From Collinsella aerofaciens (lineage in GTDB: Bacteria > Actinomycetota > Coriobacteriia > Coriobacteriales > Coriobacteriaceae): a stretch of DNA of 64,000 nt. The notes below the pieces were generated by a model, which worked only from the letters and a program-made list of their open reading frames with translations, did no database searches and had not been told where the DNA came from. Positions 44,163-51,945 of the stretch are shown in pieces. The stretch is taken from positions 124,001 to 188,000 of the forward strand of contig NAKE01000001.1 in the NCBI GenBank assembly GCA_008680965.1. Reading direction: 5' to 3'. Made by a program: the position numbers and the translations under genes. Position 1 is the stretch's first letter, and each line of letters opens with the position of its first letter.

Positions 44163-45197
44163 ATGTCCCATAGCATCACCGATAGCACCGTCCTGTTGGG
44201 CCACGGTTCTGGCGGTCAGATGATGAAACGCATCATCGATGAGGTCTTTTTGGATGCCTTTGGGTCGCCCGAGCTGCTCGAGGGCAACGATGCCGGCGTC
44301 GCCGCGCTGCCCGCGAGCGGGCGCGTCGCTATGTCGACCGACAGCTTTGTAGTCTCGCCGCAGTTCTTCCCCGGTGGCAACATCGGCCGCCTTGCCGTGT
44401 GCGGAACCGTCAACGATGTCGCGACCTCGGGCGCCAACGTGCGCTACCTGTCGTGCGGATTTATCCTCGAAGAGGGCTATCCCATGGATAAGCTCCGCCA
44501 GATTGTGCAGACGATGGCCGAGACGGCGCGCGAAGCGGGCGTGTCCATAATCACGGGCGACACCAAGGTGGTCGAGCGCGGCGGAGCCGACGGCGTCTAC
44601 ATCAATACCGCCGGCGTGGGCGAGGTTCCCACGGGCGTGGCGCTCAGCGGTGCCAACTGCCAGCCCGGCGATGTCATTCTGGTATCGGGTACGCTGGGCG
44701 ACCACGGCATCGCCATCATGAGCCAACGCGAGGGCCTGGCGTTTTCGAGCACGATTGAAAGCGACGCCGCGCCGCTCAACCACCTGATTGCCGACGTTTT
44801 GGCCGCAGCGCCCGACACGCGTTGCTTTCGCGACCCCACGCGCGGTGGTCTGGCGTCCACACTCAACGAGTTTGCCCAGGCCAGCGGTGTTGCCATGGAG
44901 GTCGACGAGGATGCCGTGCCCGTGCGTCCCGACGTGCAGGCCGCCTGCGAGATGCTCGGCTACGATGTGCTGCAGGTGGCAAACGAGGGCAAGATGGTTG
45001 CCGTCGTGCCGGCCGAGCAGGCCGATGCCGCGCTGAGCGCCATGCGCGCCGCCCGCTACGGCGAGAATGCCGCCGTCATCGGTCGCGTGCTGCCGCTTGC
45101 CGAAGACGCCCGCCCCGCCGTGCGCGTGCGCACCGGCTGGGGCTCGACTCGTATCCTCGACATGCTCGTGGGAGAGCAGCTGCCGAGAATTTGCTAG
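44163..45197 (+). CDS. hypE: Hydrogenase expression/formation protein HypE
   Basis: 344 aa AIR-synthase-like ATPase. Motifs: GHGSGGQMM near the start, MSTDSFVVSPQFFPGGNIG, CGTVNDVATSGA, and FRDPTRGGLASTLNEFA. It ends in PRIC, whose Cys receives the carbamoyl group and turns it into thiocyanate. The ATG at 44163 is preceded by GGAG. It ends the cluster nikR-hypF-hypC-hypD-hypE; no hypB follows. Confidence 0.97.
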   Translation: MSHSITDSTVLLGHGSGGQMMKRIIDEVFLDAFGSPELLEGNDAGVAALPASGRVAMSTDSFVVSPQFFPGGNIGRLAVCGTVNDVATSGANVRYLSCGFILEEGYPMDKLRQIVQTMAETAREAGVSIITGDTKVVERGGADGVYINTAGVGEVPTGVALSGANCQPGDVILVSGTLGDHGIAIMSQREGLAFSSTIESDAAPLNHLIADVLAAAPDTRCFRDPTRGGLASTLNEFAQASGVAMEVDEDAVPVRPDVQAACEMLGYDVLQVANEGKMVAVVPAEQADAALSAMRAARYGENAAVIGRVLPLAEDARPAVRVRTGWGSTRILDMLVGEQLPRIC

Positions 45198-45321
45198 GGC
45201 GGAACCGCACGGTCGGCGCGATGCGGCTTGATATCCCTGGAGATATTCAGATTCCAAGCTCGCCCAACGCGGAAGCCCAGTATTATGAGGTGCGTTTTTA
45301 AAGCCAATGACGGGAGCTTTC

Positions 45322-45990
45322 ATGGCAGCAGCTTTTTCCCATGTGATCTTTGATCTGGACGGCACCATCCTCAACACGCTCGAGGACCTGGCGGCCGCCG
45401 GCAACCATACCTGCGAGACGCACGGCTGGCCCACGTTTGCCGTAGACGAGTACCGCTACAAGGTGGGAAACGGCATGCTCAAGCTGGTTGAACGCTTTAT
45501 GCCCGCCGAGTACGCGGGCGACGGCCGTATGTTTGAGCAGACGCTTGCCGAGTTTAGGGCTTACTACGGCGAACACAAGGAGGACCACACCGCCCCCTAT
45601 GCCGGCACAATCGAGATGCTCGACCGCCTGCGCGCCGCGGGTGTGCAGCTTGCCGTGCTCACCAACAAGGACCACGTCTCGGCGGCTCCGCTTATCGAGA
45701 AGTATTTTGGTTCCGAGCGCTTTGCGCTGGTACAGGGCCGTGTCGATGCGTTTCCGCCCAAGCCCGAAGCACCCGTCACGCTGCATGTGATGGAGGAGCT
45801 GGGCGCTGATCCGGCAACCACGCTCTATGTGGGCGATTCCAATGTCGATATCCTAACCGGCCACAACGCCGGCCTTAAGAGCGCGGGCGTCAGCTGGGGC
45901 TTCCGCGGCCGCGCAGAGCTGGAAGCAGCTGGCGCCGACTACGTAGTGGACACCCAGGCAGAACTCGCAGCACTGGTGCTGGACGAATAG
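45322..45990 (+). CDS. HAD-family phosphatase (phosphoglycolate-phosphatase-like)
   Basis: 222 aa. HAD motif I is FDLDGTILNT, motif II LAVLTNKDH, motif III Lys in PPKPEAP, motif IV YVGDSNVDILTGHNAG. The cap is helical (C1). It resembles Gph/PgpB-type hydrolases that remove phosphate from small metabolites; true substrate unknown. GGGAGC lies before the ATG at 45322; a start five codons earlier is possible. It lies after the hyp genes, but 124 bp apart. Confidence 0.88.
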   Translation: MAAAFSHVIFDLDGTILNTLEDLAAAGNHTCETHGWPTFAVDEYRYKVGNGMLKLVERFMPAEYAGDGRMFEQTLAEFRAYYGEHKEDHTAPYAGTIEMLDRLRAAGVQLAVLTNKDHVSAAPLIEKYFGSERFALVQGRVDAFPPKPEAPVTLHVMEELGADPATTLYVGDSNVDILTGHNAGLKSAGVSWGFRGRAELEAAGADYVVDTQAELAALVLDE

Positions 45991-46030
45991 CGGAGCCGCC
46001 GCTTAACGTAGCTGCGACAATTCTTCCACG

Positions 46031-46078
46031 CGGAAAGCGCATCCCGTTTTGGAGCTCCGGAATGGAATGCGTCTTCCG
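46031..46078. repeat. R6 REP-like palindrome, copy b
   Basis: CGGAAAGCGCAT and ATGCGTCTTCCG arms around CCCGTTTTGGAGCTCCGG. Confidence 0.6.
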
Positions 46079-46120
46079 TTTGAGGCACGTCAGGGAAACG
46101 CCATCCCACTTCAGCGCAAT

Positions 46121-46174
46121 ATTCCGGGTCGCACTTTCCGCAACCCACCCCATCCGGAAACCGCGACCCGGAAT
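46121..46174. repeat. R6 REP-like palindrome, copy c
   Basis: ATTCCGGGTCGC and GCGACCCGGAAT arms (perfect 12 bp), with TTTCCG/CGGAAA further in. With copy b it fills most of the gap after the HAD gene; no gene is seen there. Confidence 0.65.
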
Positions 46175-46297
46175 TCGGCCAAAAACCGGGCCACATTTTC
46201 CCGACCACCCGATGCAACGCTGGACAAAGGAGACAGGTTCATATGCGCCAAGGAGTGTCCCCAAGTGCCGCCTTCCCAATGACCACTCCAGCAATGG

Positions 46298-46327
46298 CAA
46301 CGTCGCAGGTAGAGGACGGACAGACAC
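46298..46327. repeat. R5 repeat copy 1, left part (cut off by IS110)
   Basis: CAACG.CGCAGGTAGAGG then ACGGACAG, matching 58320-58345 with one difference. The rest of this copy is at 50316-50462, beyond the IS110 element. Confidence 0.75.
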
Positions 46328-46704
46328 TATGACCCAATCCGAGGGCACTAAAAAGACAGGAGCCCCCGCTCGTGACCGCGGATCGGGGCTGCGACAATGA
46401 TGTTGAAGTGCCATAGGCGCAGCCGCGCCGCAACGAGGTTGGGAGGCTCCCATGCCAAAGTATTCTACCGCGTTCGGGATGGACGTCCACCTGAGGTCGA
46501 CCACCGTCTGCGCCCTCGACGCGGACACCGGCGAGGCCGTGACGAGGAGGTTCCCCGGCAACCCCTGGGGCGAGATCGCCGGGTGGATGGATGGGTTCCC
46601 CGGGCCGTCGCTCGCGGCCTGTGTTTCGTCAAGAGGATTTGAGCAAAAAGAGCATCGGAAATTGAGCAGCCTGAGCATCGGAAGTACGCACGCTTTTTGA
46701 GCGG

Positions 46705-47448
46705 CTAGCCCTCCTGCATGAGGGCGTGACGGACGCGGTAGGACTCGCCGCGGAACTGGACGAGCCTCCCGTGGTGGACGATGCGGTCGATCACGGCGGC
46801 AGCCATCTGGTCGTCCCCGAACACCGACCCCCACCTGCTGAACTCCAGGTTCGTGGTGATTACCACCGACTGCCTCTCGTATGCGTCGGCGAAGACTTGG
46901 AAGAGCAGCCTCGCCCCGTCCGCGTCGAGCGGGAGAAACCCGAGCTCGTCGATGACGAGCAGGCGGGCCTTGCCGATGAGCGCGGCCTCCCGGTCGAGCC
47001 TCCCGTCGTCGCGGGCGCGCCTCAGGCGCATCACGAGCGAGGACGCCGTGAAGAATCGCGCCTCGAGCCTCCTCTCGCACGCCAGCGCGCAGAGGGCCGA
47101 CGCCATGTGCGTCTTGCCGGTGCCGACGTCGCCCATGAGCACGAGGTCCTCCCTGCGCTCGACGAAGTCGAGCGCGAGCAGCGACTCGCGCCCCATGCCC
47201 TCCGGCCACGACACGGCCGACCAGTCGTAGCCGTCGAAGGTCTTGGGCGCCGGCAGCGCGCAGCGCCTGAGCAGCGTCGCGCGCTTCGAGGCCTCGCGGC
47301 TGGACCTCTCCGCCTCGAGGTAGCCCGCCAGGTACTCCACCTGTTTCGGGGTGCCGAGCCTCGACCACTCCTCCAGGACGGCGGTGGTGAGCGAGCACGA
47401 CCGCCCGGCCTCCAGGACCCTGCGGGCCAGCTCCTCGCTAGCTGCCAT
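46705..47448 (-). CDS. istB: IS21 helper ATPase IstB (copy 2)
   Basis: 247 aa AAA+ protein with Walker A GDVGTGKTH, Walker B LLVIDELGFL and TTNLEFSRWGSVFGD near the end. It overlaps istA by 11 bp. It is only distantly like the IstB at 19609. Confidence 0.95.
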   Translation of the reverse strand: MAASEELARRVLEAGRSCSLTTAVLEEWSRLGTPKQVEYLAGYLEAERSSREASKRATLLRRCALPAPKTFDGYDWSAVSWPEGMGRESLLALDFVERREDLVLMGDVGTGKTHMASALCALACERRLEARFFTASSLVMRLRRARDDGRLDREAALIGKARLLVIDELGFLPLDADGARLLFQVFADAYERQSVVITTNLEFSRWGSVFGDDQMAAAVIDRIVHHGRLVQFRGESYRVRHALMQEG

Positions 47449-48904
47449 CGGCGACCGCCCCCTTCAGGAACCCGTCGTAGACCGACAGGTCGGCCCCGCC
47501 GGCCCCGCCGCCGCCTCCCGCGATGCGTCTCGCCAGCACGTCGACCGTGGCGTCGTCGGGGACGCGGCCGCCCTCGACGACCCTGAGCGCCGCCTCGCAT
47601 GCCGCCTCGAAACCCGAGGACTCGCTCGCCCGGCCGATCGACCTGAGCGTGCGCCTCCTGCCGGCGGAGTCCATCCGGTCGATCCCCTCGACGAGCCCCG
47701 GCGGCATGTCGCGCCTGATCGTCGACTCCCCGAAGGCCCTCGGCCTGGCGATGATGGCGGGCACGAGCGAGAGGGGGTTCCGGACCGCGGGGCCCTCCCC
47801 GAAGGCCCTGGGGAGGACGGCGACCCGGCGGCCGCGGTCGGCGAGGATCTCCACCGTCGACGCGCGCATGCCGACGAGCAGGCTCCGCCCGTGCCAGGCG
47901 GGCCCGGCGACGTACTCGCGCCCGTCGGCCTCGACGTAGCCGCGCTTGTCGGCGCGGGCGGTGACCCACCTCACCGCGTCGAACTCCACGCCGGGAAGGG
48001 CGCGCATGGCGGCGAGGTCCTCCCGGTAGGCCTCCCCGTGCGGCCTGCCGTCGCGGCAGCGCGCCGCCGCGTTGACCCTCGCGCATCCATCGGCGAGGAA
48101 CGCGTTGAGCTCGGGGAGCGTGCCGAACGCCGGCACGGGGACGAGGAGGTTGCGCCGGAGGAACCCCACGGCGTTCTCGACGGAGCCCTTCTCGTTTCCC
48201 GAATAGGGGTTGCAGTACCGGCTCTCGAAGCGGTAGTGGGCCCTGAACTGCGAGAACAGCCTCGATTCCGTGACCTCGCCGCGCACCATCCTGCCCGCCT
48301 CGGTGGCGTTGTCGAGCACCATCGCCGCCGGGGCGCGGCCCCAGCGGCGGAAGATCTCGAGCAGCCCGGCGCACAGGCACTCCGACCTCTGCGACATGAG
48401 GGCGACGCACTGCCGGTCGTTCGAGTGCGGAAGCGTCGCGACCAGCAGCTTGAGGTCGAGGGTCCTCCCGCCGACCGCGGCGCGGAAGTTCCCGAAATCG
48501 ACCTGGCAGGTGCCGGGCGCCCACTCGAGCTCGAGGTACCCCTCTCCGCCCGCCGCCGCCCGGGCAAGCCTGAGCTCGCGGACGAACCTCTGCACGGTGG
48601 AGTACGAGCCGCCGTAGCCGCGCTCGGCGACGAGCCTGTAGTAGATCCGCCTGGCGGTGTGGCGCTGCTTCCTCGGGGCCCCGAGGTCGGCCTCGAGAAC
48701 GCCCGCGATCCATTCCTCGTTGCCCTCGAGCGCGGGCCTGCCCCTCCTCTGGGGCATCGGCGCGACGGGCGACATGTCCTCCATGTCGGCGTACTTCGCC
48801 ACGGTGTTCCGGCTCACGTGGAGCACTCTGGCGATTTCGGACCTCGAGCGCCCGGCGGCATCCATCGACCGTATATCATTCACTGTGTCCAGGGGCACGG
48901 TCAT
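47438..48904 (-). CDS. istA: IS21 transposase IstA (copy 2)
   Basis: 488 aa. N-terminal HTH: SRSEIARVLHVSRNTVAKY. The catalytic triad sits in CQVDFGNF, MVLDNATEAG and NEKGSVENAVG. The C-terminal part has the Mu-type barrel. GGAGGAG abuts the ATG at 48904; a GTG two codons on is better spaced, so the true start may be 48898. Confidence 0.93.
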   Translation of the reverse strand: MTVPLDTVNDIRSMDAAGRSRSEIARVLHVSRNTVAKYADMEDMSPVAPMPQRRGRPALEGNEEWIAGVLEADLGAPRKQRHTARRIYYRLVAERGYGGSYSTVQRFVRELRLARAAAGGEGYLELEWAPGTCQVDFGNFRAAVGGRTLDLKLLVATLPHSNDRQCVALMSQRSECLCAGLLEIFRRWGRAPAAMVLDNATEAGRMVRGEVTESRLFSQFRAHYRFESRYCNPYSGNEKGSVENAVGFLRRNLLVPVPAFGTLPELNAFLADGCARVNAAARCRDGRPHGEAYREDLAAMRALPGVEFDAVRWVTARADKRGYVEADGREYVAGPAWHGRSLLVGMRASTVEILADRGRRVAVLPRAFGEGPAVRNPLSLVPAIIARPRAFGESTIRRDMPPGLVEGIDRMDSAGRRRTLRSIGRASESSGFEAACEAALRVVEGGRVPDDATVDVLARRIAGGGGGAGGADLSVYDGFLKGAVADGS

Positions 48905-50040
48905 CTCCTCCATCCTTCCCGGGCGGGCTCGCCAAAGTAACCGCCCGGGGAAACCATACGGCGAGGGCCGCGCCCCCGGTCCCCGGGGCGCGGCCCTCTT
49001 GCTTAAACTGCTCAACTTTTCGTGCTCACGGTGCTCATTTCCCAGTGATCACTCGGACCACTTCTTAGTGAACATCAACACGCGGCCTACGAGAGCGGCT
49101 ACCTCGGCTTCGCCCCGCAAAGGGAGCTCGCCGGGCTCGGCGTCGAGTGCGCCGTCGCCGCGGTCTCGAAGATCCCCAGGTCGGCCGCCGACTCGGCCTC
49201 CAAGAACGACAGAACGACGCCGCCAGGATGGCCAAGGCGATACTCGCCCACGACATCTCCCCCGTATGGGTCCCCTCCCCCGAGGTCGAAGGCATCAGGG
49301 ACCTCGCCGGCGCCTACGACGGGGCGACCGCGCGCCTGGCGACCGCCAAGCAGCGGCTGCTCGCCTTCCTCGCAAAGCGAGGGTTCGTCTACGGCGGCAC
49401 CACGCCCGCCGGCAACCCGAGGAAGTACTGGACCTACGACTTCCTGAGGTGGCTCGACAAGGTCAGGCCTGAGGACGATGGCGGGGTTCGGGCGCTCGCC
49501 GCCCTGAGGAACGAGGTCGAGGCCGCGGCGGAGGCCCGGGCGGACCTGCTCTCCGAGTACAGGGCAGCCGTGGATGCCAGCCCGATCGCCGCGGAGGTGG
49601 CCGCCCTCCAGTCGATCAAGGGCTGCGCCTTCGCGCTGGCCGCAGCCTTCTCGGCCGAGGTCGGCGACTTCACGAGGTTCCGTTCCGGAAGGCGGGTCAC
49701 GGCCTATTTCGGCCTCGCGCCGAGTCAGAGGTCGAGTGGCGACTCCGTGCGGCTCGGAGGCATCAGCGGTGCGGGCAACGCGCTCGTGAGGAAGCTGGCC
49801 GTTGAGGGTTCATGGTGCTACGCCGCGGCACGGCACCAGCCGAAGCTCATGCCGAGGGATACGGGCGTGCCCCTCGAGATAAGGATGCACGGGAGGAAGG
49901 GGTCCGAGCGGCTCCTGCGGCGGCGCGAGGAGATGCTCGCCCGCGGCATGCCCGCGGCGAAGGCTAACGCGGCCACCGCGGCCGAGCTCGTGAGGTGGCT
50001 CTGGGCCCTCGGCATGATGTGCCGGGAGGGCGCGGAATAG

Positions 50041-50301
50041 ACATAGCCCCCGTCCCGGCGAGCCGGGCGGCCTTCGGGGATACCCCCTATTTCGCTGTGC
50101 GCGCGGAGCCCTCCGCATGCGCCTCGACAGACTTGGGGAACCCCGCCGAAGGAATGGAGTGCGGGCCGACAGAACGGTATCCGCGGATATGAGACTGAGC
50201 CGAAGGCGTCGACGACATGCCGGGGCGGACCGGGACGGGTTAACGGCAGGCCCCGCCGACCGATTGCAAGCGGTCGGCGGGGCCATTGTGGCTCTTGACA
50301 G
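50041..50301 (+). ncRNA. Structured 3' non-coding end of the IS110/IS1111-like element (guide-RNA candidate)
   Basis: The ~260 bases after the transposase stop hold no gene. The clearest fold is a hairpin with perfect 14-bp arms GGCCCCGCCGACCG (50249-50262) and its complement (50271-50284), loop ATTGCAAG. IS1111-branch elements carry their guide (bridge/seek) RNA in this position. The RNA itself is an inference. Confidence 0.4.
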
Positions 50302-50315
50302 CGGATTGGGTCATA

Positions 50316-50462
50316 TGAGCGAAAACGCCCCTAAGCGAGCAAGGTGACGTGAAATGAAAGGGCGCTGACCTTCTGGTCGCGCCCTTGAAATTGAACGTCA
50401 GATTGCCGCTTAGGGGCGTTTGCAGCGTCGAGCCGTTACGCGGTTTGGCAAAACCGCGTAAC
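50316..50462. repeat. R5 repeat copy 1, main part
   Basis: Outer arms AAACGCCCCTAAGCG (50323-50337) and its perfect complement (50407-50421) enclose a core with inner stem AGGGCGC/GCGCCCT around GACC-TTCT-GGTC. A hairpin GTTACGCGGTTT/AAACCGCGTAAC (50435-50462) follows. It ends 4 bp before the stop codon of the lipoprotein gene. Compare 58320-58487. Confidence 0.85.
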
Positions 50463-50466
50463 TCCC

Positions 50467-51024
50467 CTAGCTCATCATCGCATTCATCATCTCGGTGGTT
50501 GCGGAATCGTCGGCAGACCACTCGTTATCCTCGTTGGCGGAATACTTAAAGGTGACCTTGGTGTCCTTGGTCTTAGCAGCCTTGGTCACGTCGACCATGA
50601 CCTGGCCGGCCATCTTGTACAGGTCGTCCTCGGAAGGCATCGTATCGAGTGCGGCAATCTTCTCCTGATATTGGGTGGCGAAATCTTCGACGATCTTATT
50701 CATGGACTTGCAGGTGATGGTAACCTCGGCGGTCGCGGTGCCCTTGTCCTCATCGACCGTCACATCGCCGATCTTGTAATCAAAACCCTCGAGATAGCTC
50801 TTGGCGTACTCCTTGGGATCGATGCCCAGTTGCTCAAACTCGTCGCCCGAAGCCTCTTCCAGACCGGCAAGGAAGTCATCGCCGCCGTTCTTGATCTCGT
50901 CAAACTGGCTCGTAAGGTCGTTGGTGATGAGCTCCTCCACCGAAGGCCCTCCGCAGCCGGAAAGCAAAACCACGCACGCGACCAGGGCAGCCATCAGGGG
51001 CGCAAGCAGCAGCTTCTTTTTCAT
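50467..51024 (-). CDS. Putative lipoprotein of unknown function
   Basis: 185 aa. Signal peptide MKKKLLLAPLMAALVACVVL ends in the lipobox LSGC (Cys ~24), so it should be lipid-anchored outside the membrane. The mature part is acidic and helical, with a tandem-looking alternation (VEELITNDLTSQFDEI; SYLEGFDYKIGDVTVDEDKGTATAEVTITCKSM) that recalls DUF5105/DUF4878-like lipoproteins, but I cannot name the family. GGAGGAATGTC precedes the ATG. The R5 repeat hugs its 3' end. Confidence 0.75.
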   Translation of the reverse strand: MKKKLLLAPLMAALVACVVLLSGCGGPSVEELITNDLTSQFDEIKNGGDDFLAGLEEASGDEFEQLGIDPKEYAKSYLEGFDYKIGDVTVDEDKGTATAEVTITCKSMNKIVEDFATQYQEKIAALDTMPSEDDLYKMAGQVMVDVTKAAKTKDTKVTFKYSANEDNEWSADDSATTEMMNAMMS

Positions 51025-51201
51025 GACATTCCTCCAAACAAGCGGCGCCGCGTTCCCTGCGCAGCGCACGTCGTAACAGCAAGTCCATATTAGCAGCCCG
51101 GCCCAACCCTCTGCGTCGCAAAAGCGCAGGCGGCTCAATTTGACGAACGAATGGCCCGTAAAGCAAGCCCCCTGCAATAAAATGCACCTGCTTAGCCTAT
51201 T

Positions 51202-51234
51202 AAAAAAGGGTGGCCGGATAACCCGACCACCCTT
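51202..51234 (-). terminator. Rho-independent terminator after PTS IIA-Glc
   Basis: AAGGGTGG (51206-51213) and CCACCCTT (51227-51234). On the minus strand it is followed by TTTTAA. Confidence 0.85.
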
Positions 51235-51257
51235 GTGCATCTTCTGGATGCCGCAGA

Positions 51258-51794
51258 CTACTTGCGGACGACCTTAACGATGGCGTCACCGGCGGCAACG
51301 GCAGACTCGGCCTCGACGGCGAGCTCGACGTCGGCAAACTCGGCGGTATTGGACACGGCCACGACGACGCAGTCCTTGTAACCGGCGGCAGCGATCTTGG
51401 CGCGGTCGATCTTGAGCAAGGGCTGACCGGCCTTCACGACGTCGTCGGCCTTGACGAAGCCCTCGAAGCCGTCACCGTTCATGTTGACGGTATCGACGCC
51501 AACGTGCACCAGAACCTCGATGCCGCTATCGGACTGCAGGCCCACGGCGTGACCCATGGTGACGGTCACCTTGCCGTCGCAGGGAGCGTAGACCAGGTCG
51601 TCCTCGGGCCACACGGCGCAGCCCTTGCCCAGAACCTCGCCACCAAAGACGGGATCGGGCACGTCGGCCATCTTGATGACCTTGCCCTTGACGGGCGAGC
51701 ACAGCACGTCGGCGCCGGCAGAAGCAGAGATGGAGGCCGGAGCAGCAGCTGCCGCGGGCTCAGCCTTCTTCTTGAACATGTCAAACAGACCCAT
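51258..51794 (-). CDS. crr: PTS glucose-type IIA component (Crr-like)
   Basis: 178 aa. A short N-terminal helix and Ala-rich linker (MGLFDMFKKKAEPAAAA) precede the IIA-Glc beta barrel: DPVFGGEVLGKGCAVWP, and the phospho-His site VLVHVGVDTVNMNG. It takes phosphate from HPr and hands it to IIB domains lacking their own IIA, such as the IIBC at 62125, which has none. AGAGGAG precedes the ATG. A 6-phospho-beta-glucosidase gene lies upstream on the same strand. Confidence 0.94.
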   Translation of the reverse strand: MGLFDMFKKKAEPAAAAAPASISASAGADVLCSPVKGKVIKMADVPDPVFGGEVLGKGCAVWPEDDLVYAPCDGKVTVTMGHAVGLQSDSGIEVLVHVGVDTVNMNGDGFEGFVKADDVVKAGQPLLKIDRAKIAAAGYKDCVVVAVSNTAEFADVELAVEAESAVAAGDAIVKVVRK

Positions 51795-51945
51795 ACGTTT
51801 TCTCCTCTTGATTAAGCGCAACGTTTTGCGCATGCCTATGGTGATTATAGTGCCAAATGGCCAAAATACTAAGGTGAGGGTTCGAATCGCAAGCCCTTCC
51901 AAGCCCTTCCCAAAACCTTTTCCCCAGCGGCACTCATATTGTCGA

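Larger units (their letters stand above)
46621..49081 (-). mobile_element. IS21-family element (copy 2) inserted in the IS110 transposase gene
   Basis: 2461 bp. Ends GTGTT inward, with inner repeats of the type GAGCA..GAGCA on both sides. GCGGCCT (46614-46620 and 49082-49088) is a 7-bp target duplication. Its istA/istB differ clearly from copy 1, so it is a separate lineage. Confidence 0.92.
46452..50040 (+). pseudogene. IS110-family DEDD transposase, disrupted by IS21 and by a frameshift
   Basis: The N-terminal 56 codons (AFGMDVHLRSTTVCALD) stop at 46620. Coding resumes at 49089 in the right frame (YESGYLGFAPQRELAGLGVEC) once the IS21 and one GCGGCCT are removed. A one-base loss near 49210 then shifts the frame exactly in the catalytic KNDR/NDA motif, after which the Transposase_20 part continues to the stop (SIKGCAFALAAAFSAEVGDFTRF; RVTAYFGLAPSQRSSG). 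So it was hit twice. Such enzymes recombine DNA guided by an element-encoded RNA. Confidence 0.9.
46328..50315 (+). mobile_element. IS110-family element (IS1111-like) split by an IS21 element
   Basis: Perfect 14-bp inverted ends TATGACCCAATCCG (46328-46341) and its complement (50302-50315). Subterminal inverted repeats and a long 3' non-coding end (~275 bp) fit the IS1111 branch of IS110. Without the inner IS21 and one target copy it is ~1520 bp. It is inserted in an R5 repeat. Confidence 0.8.

Noticed and set aside
43197..45434. Long minus-strand frame opposite hypD and hypE
   Set aside because: Both hyp genes are clear on the plus strand; the antisense protein is compositionally odd and lacks known motifs.
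46621..49081. Second copy of the same IS21 as at 19504
   Set aside because: IstA and IstB differ strongly in sequence and length and the ends differ, so it is a different IS21 lineage.
50316..50462. Integron attC site
   Set aside because: No integrase gene, and the expected RYYYAAC/GTTRRRY core pair in the right places is not present.
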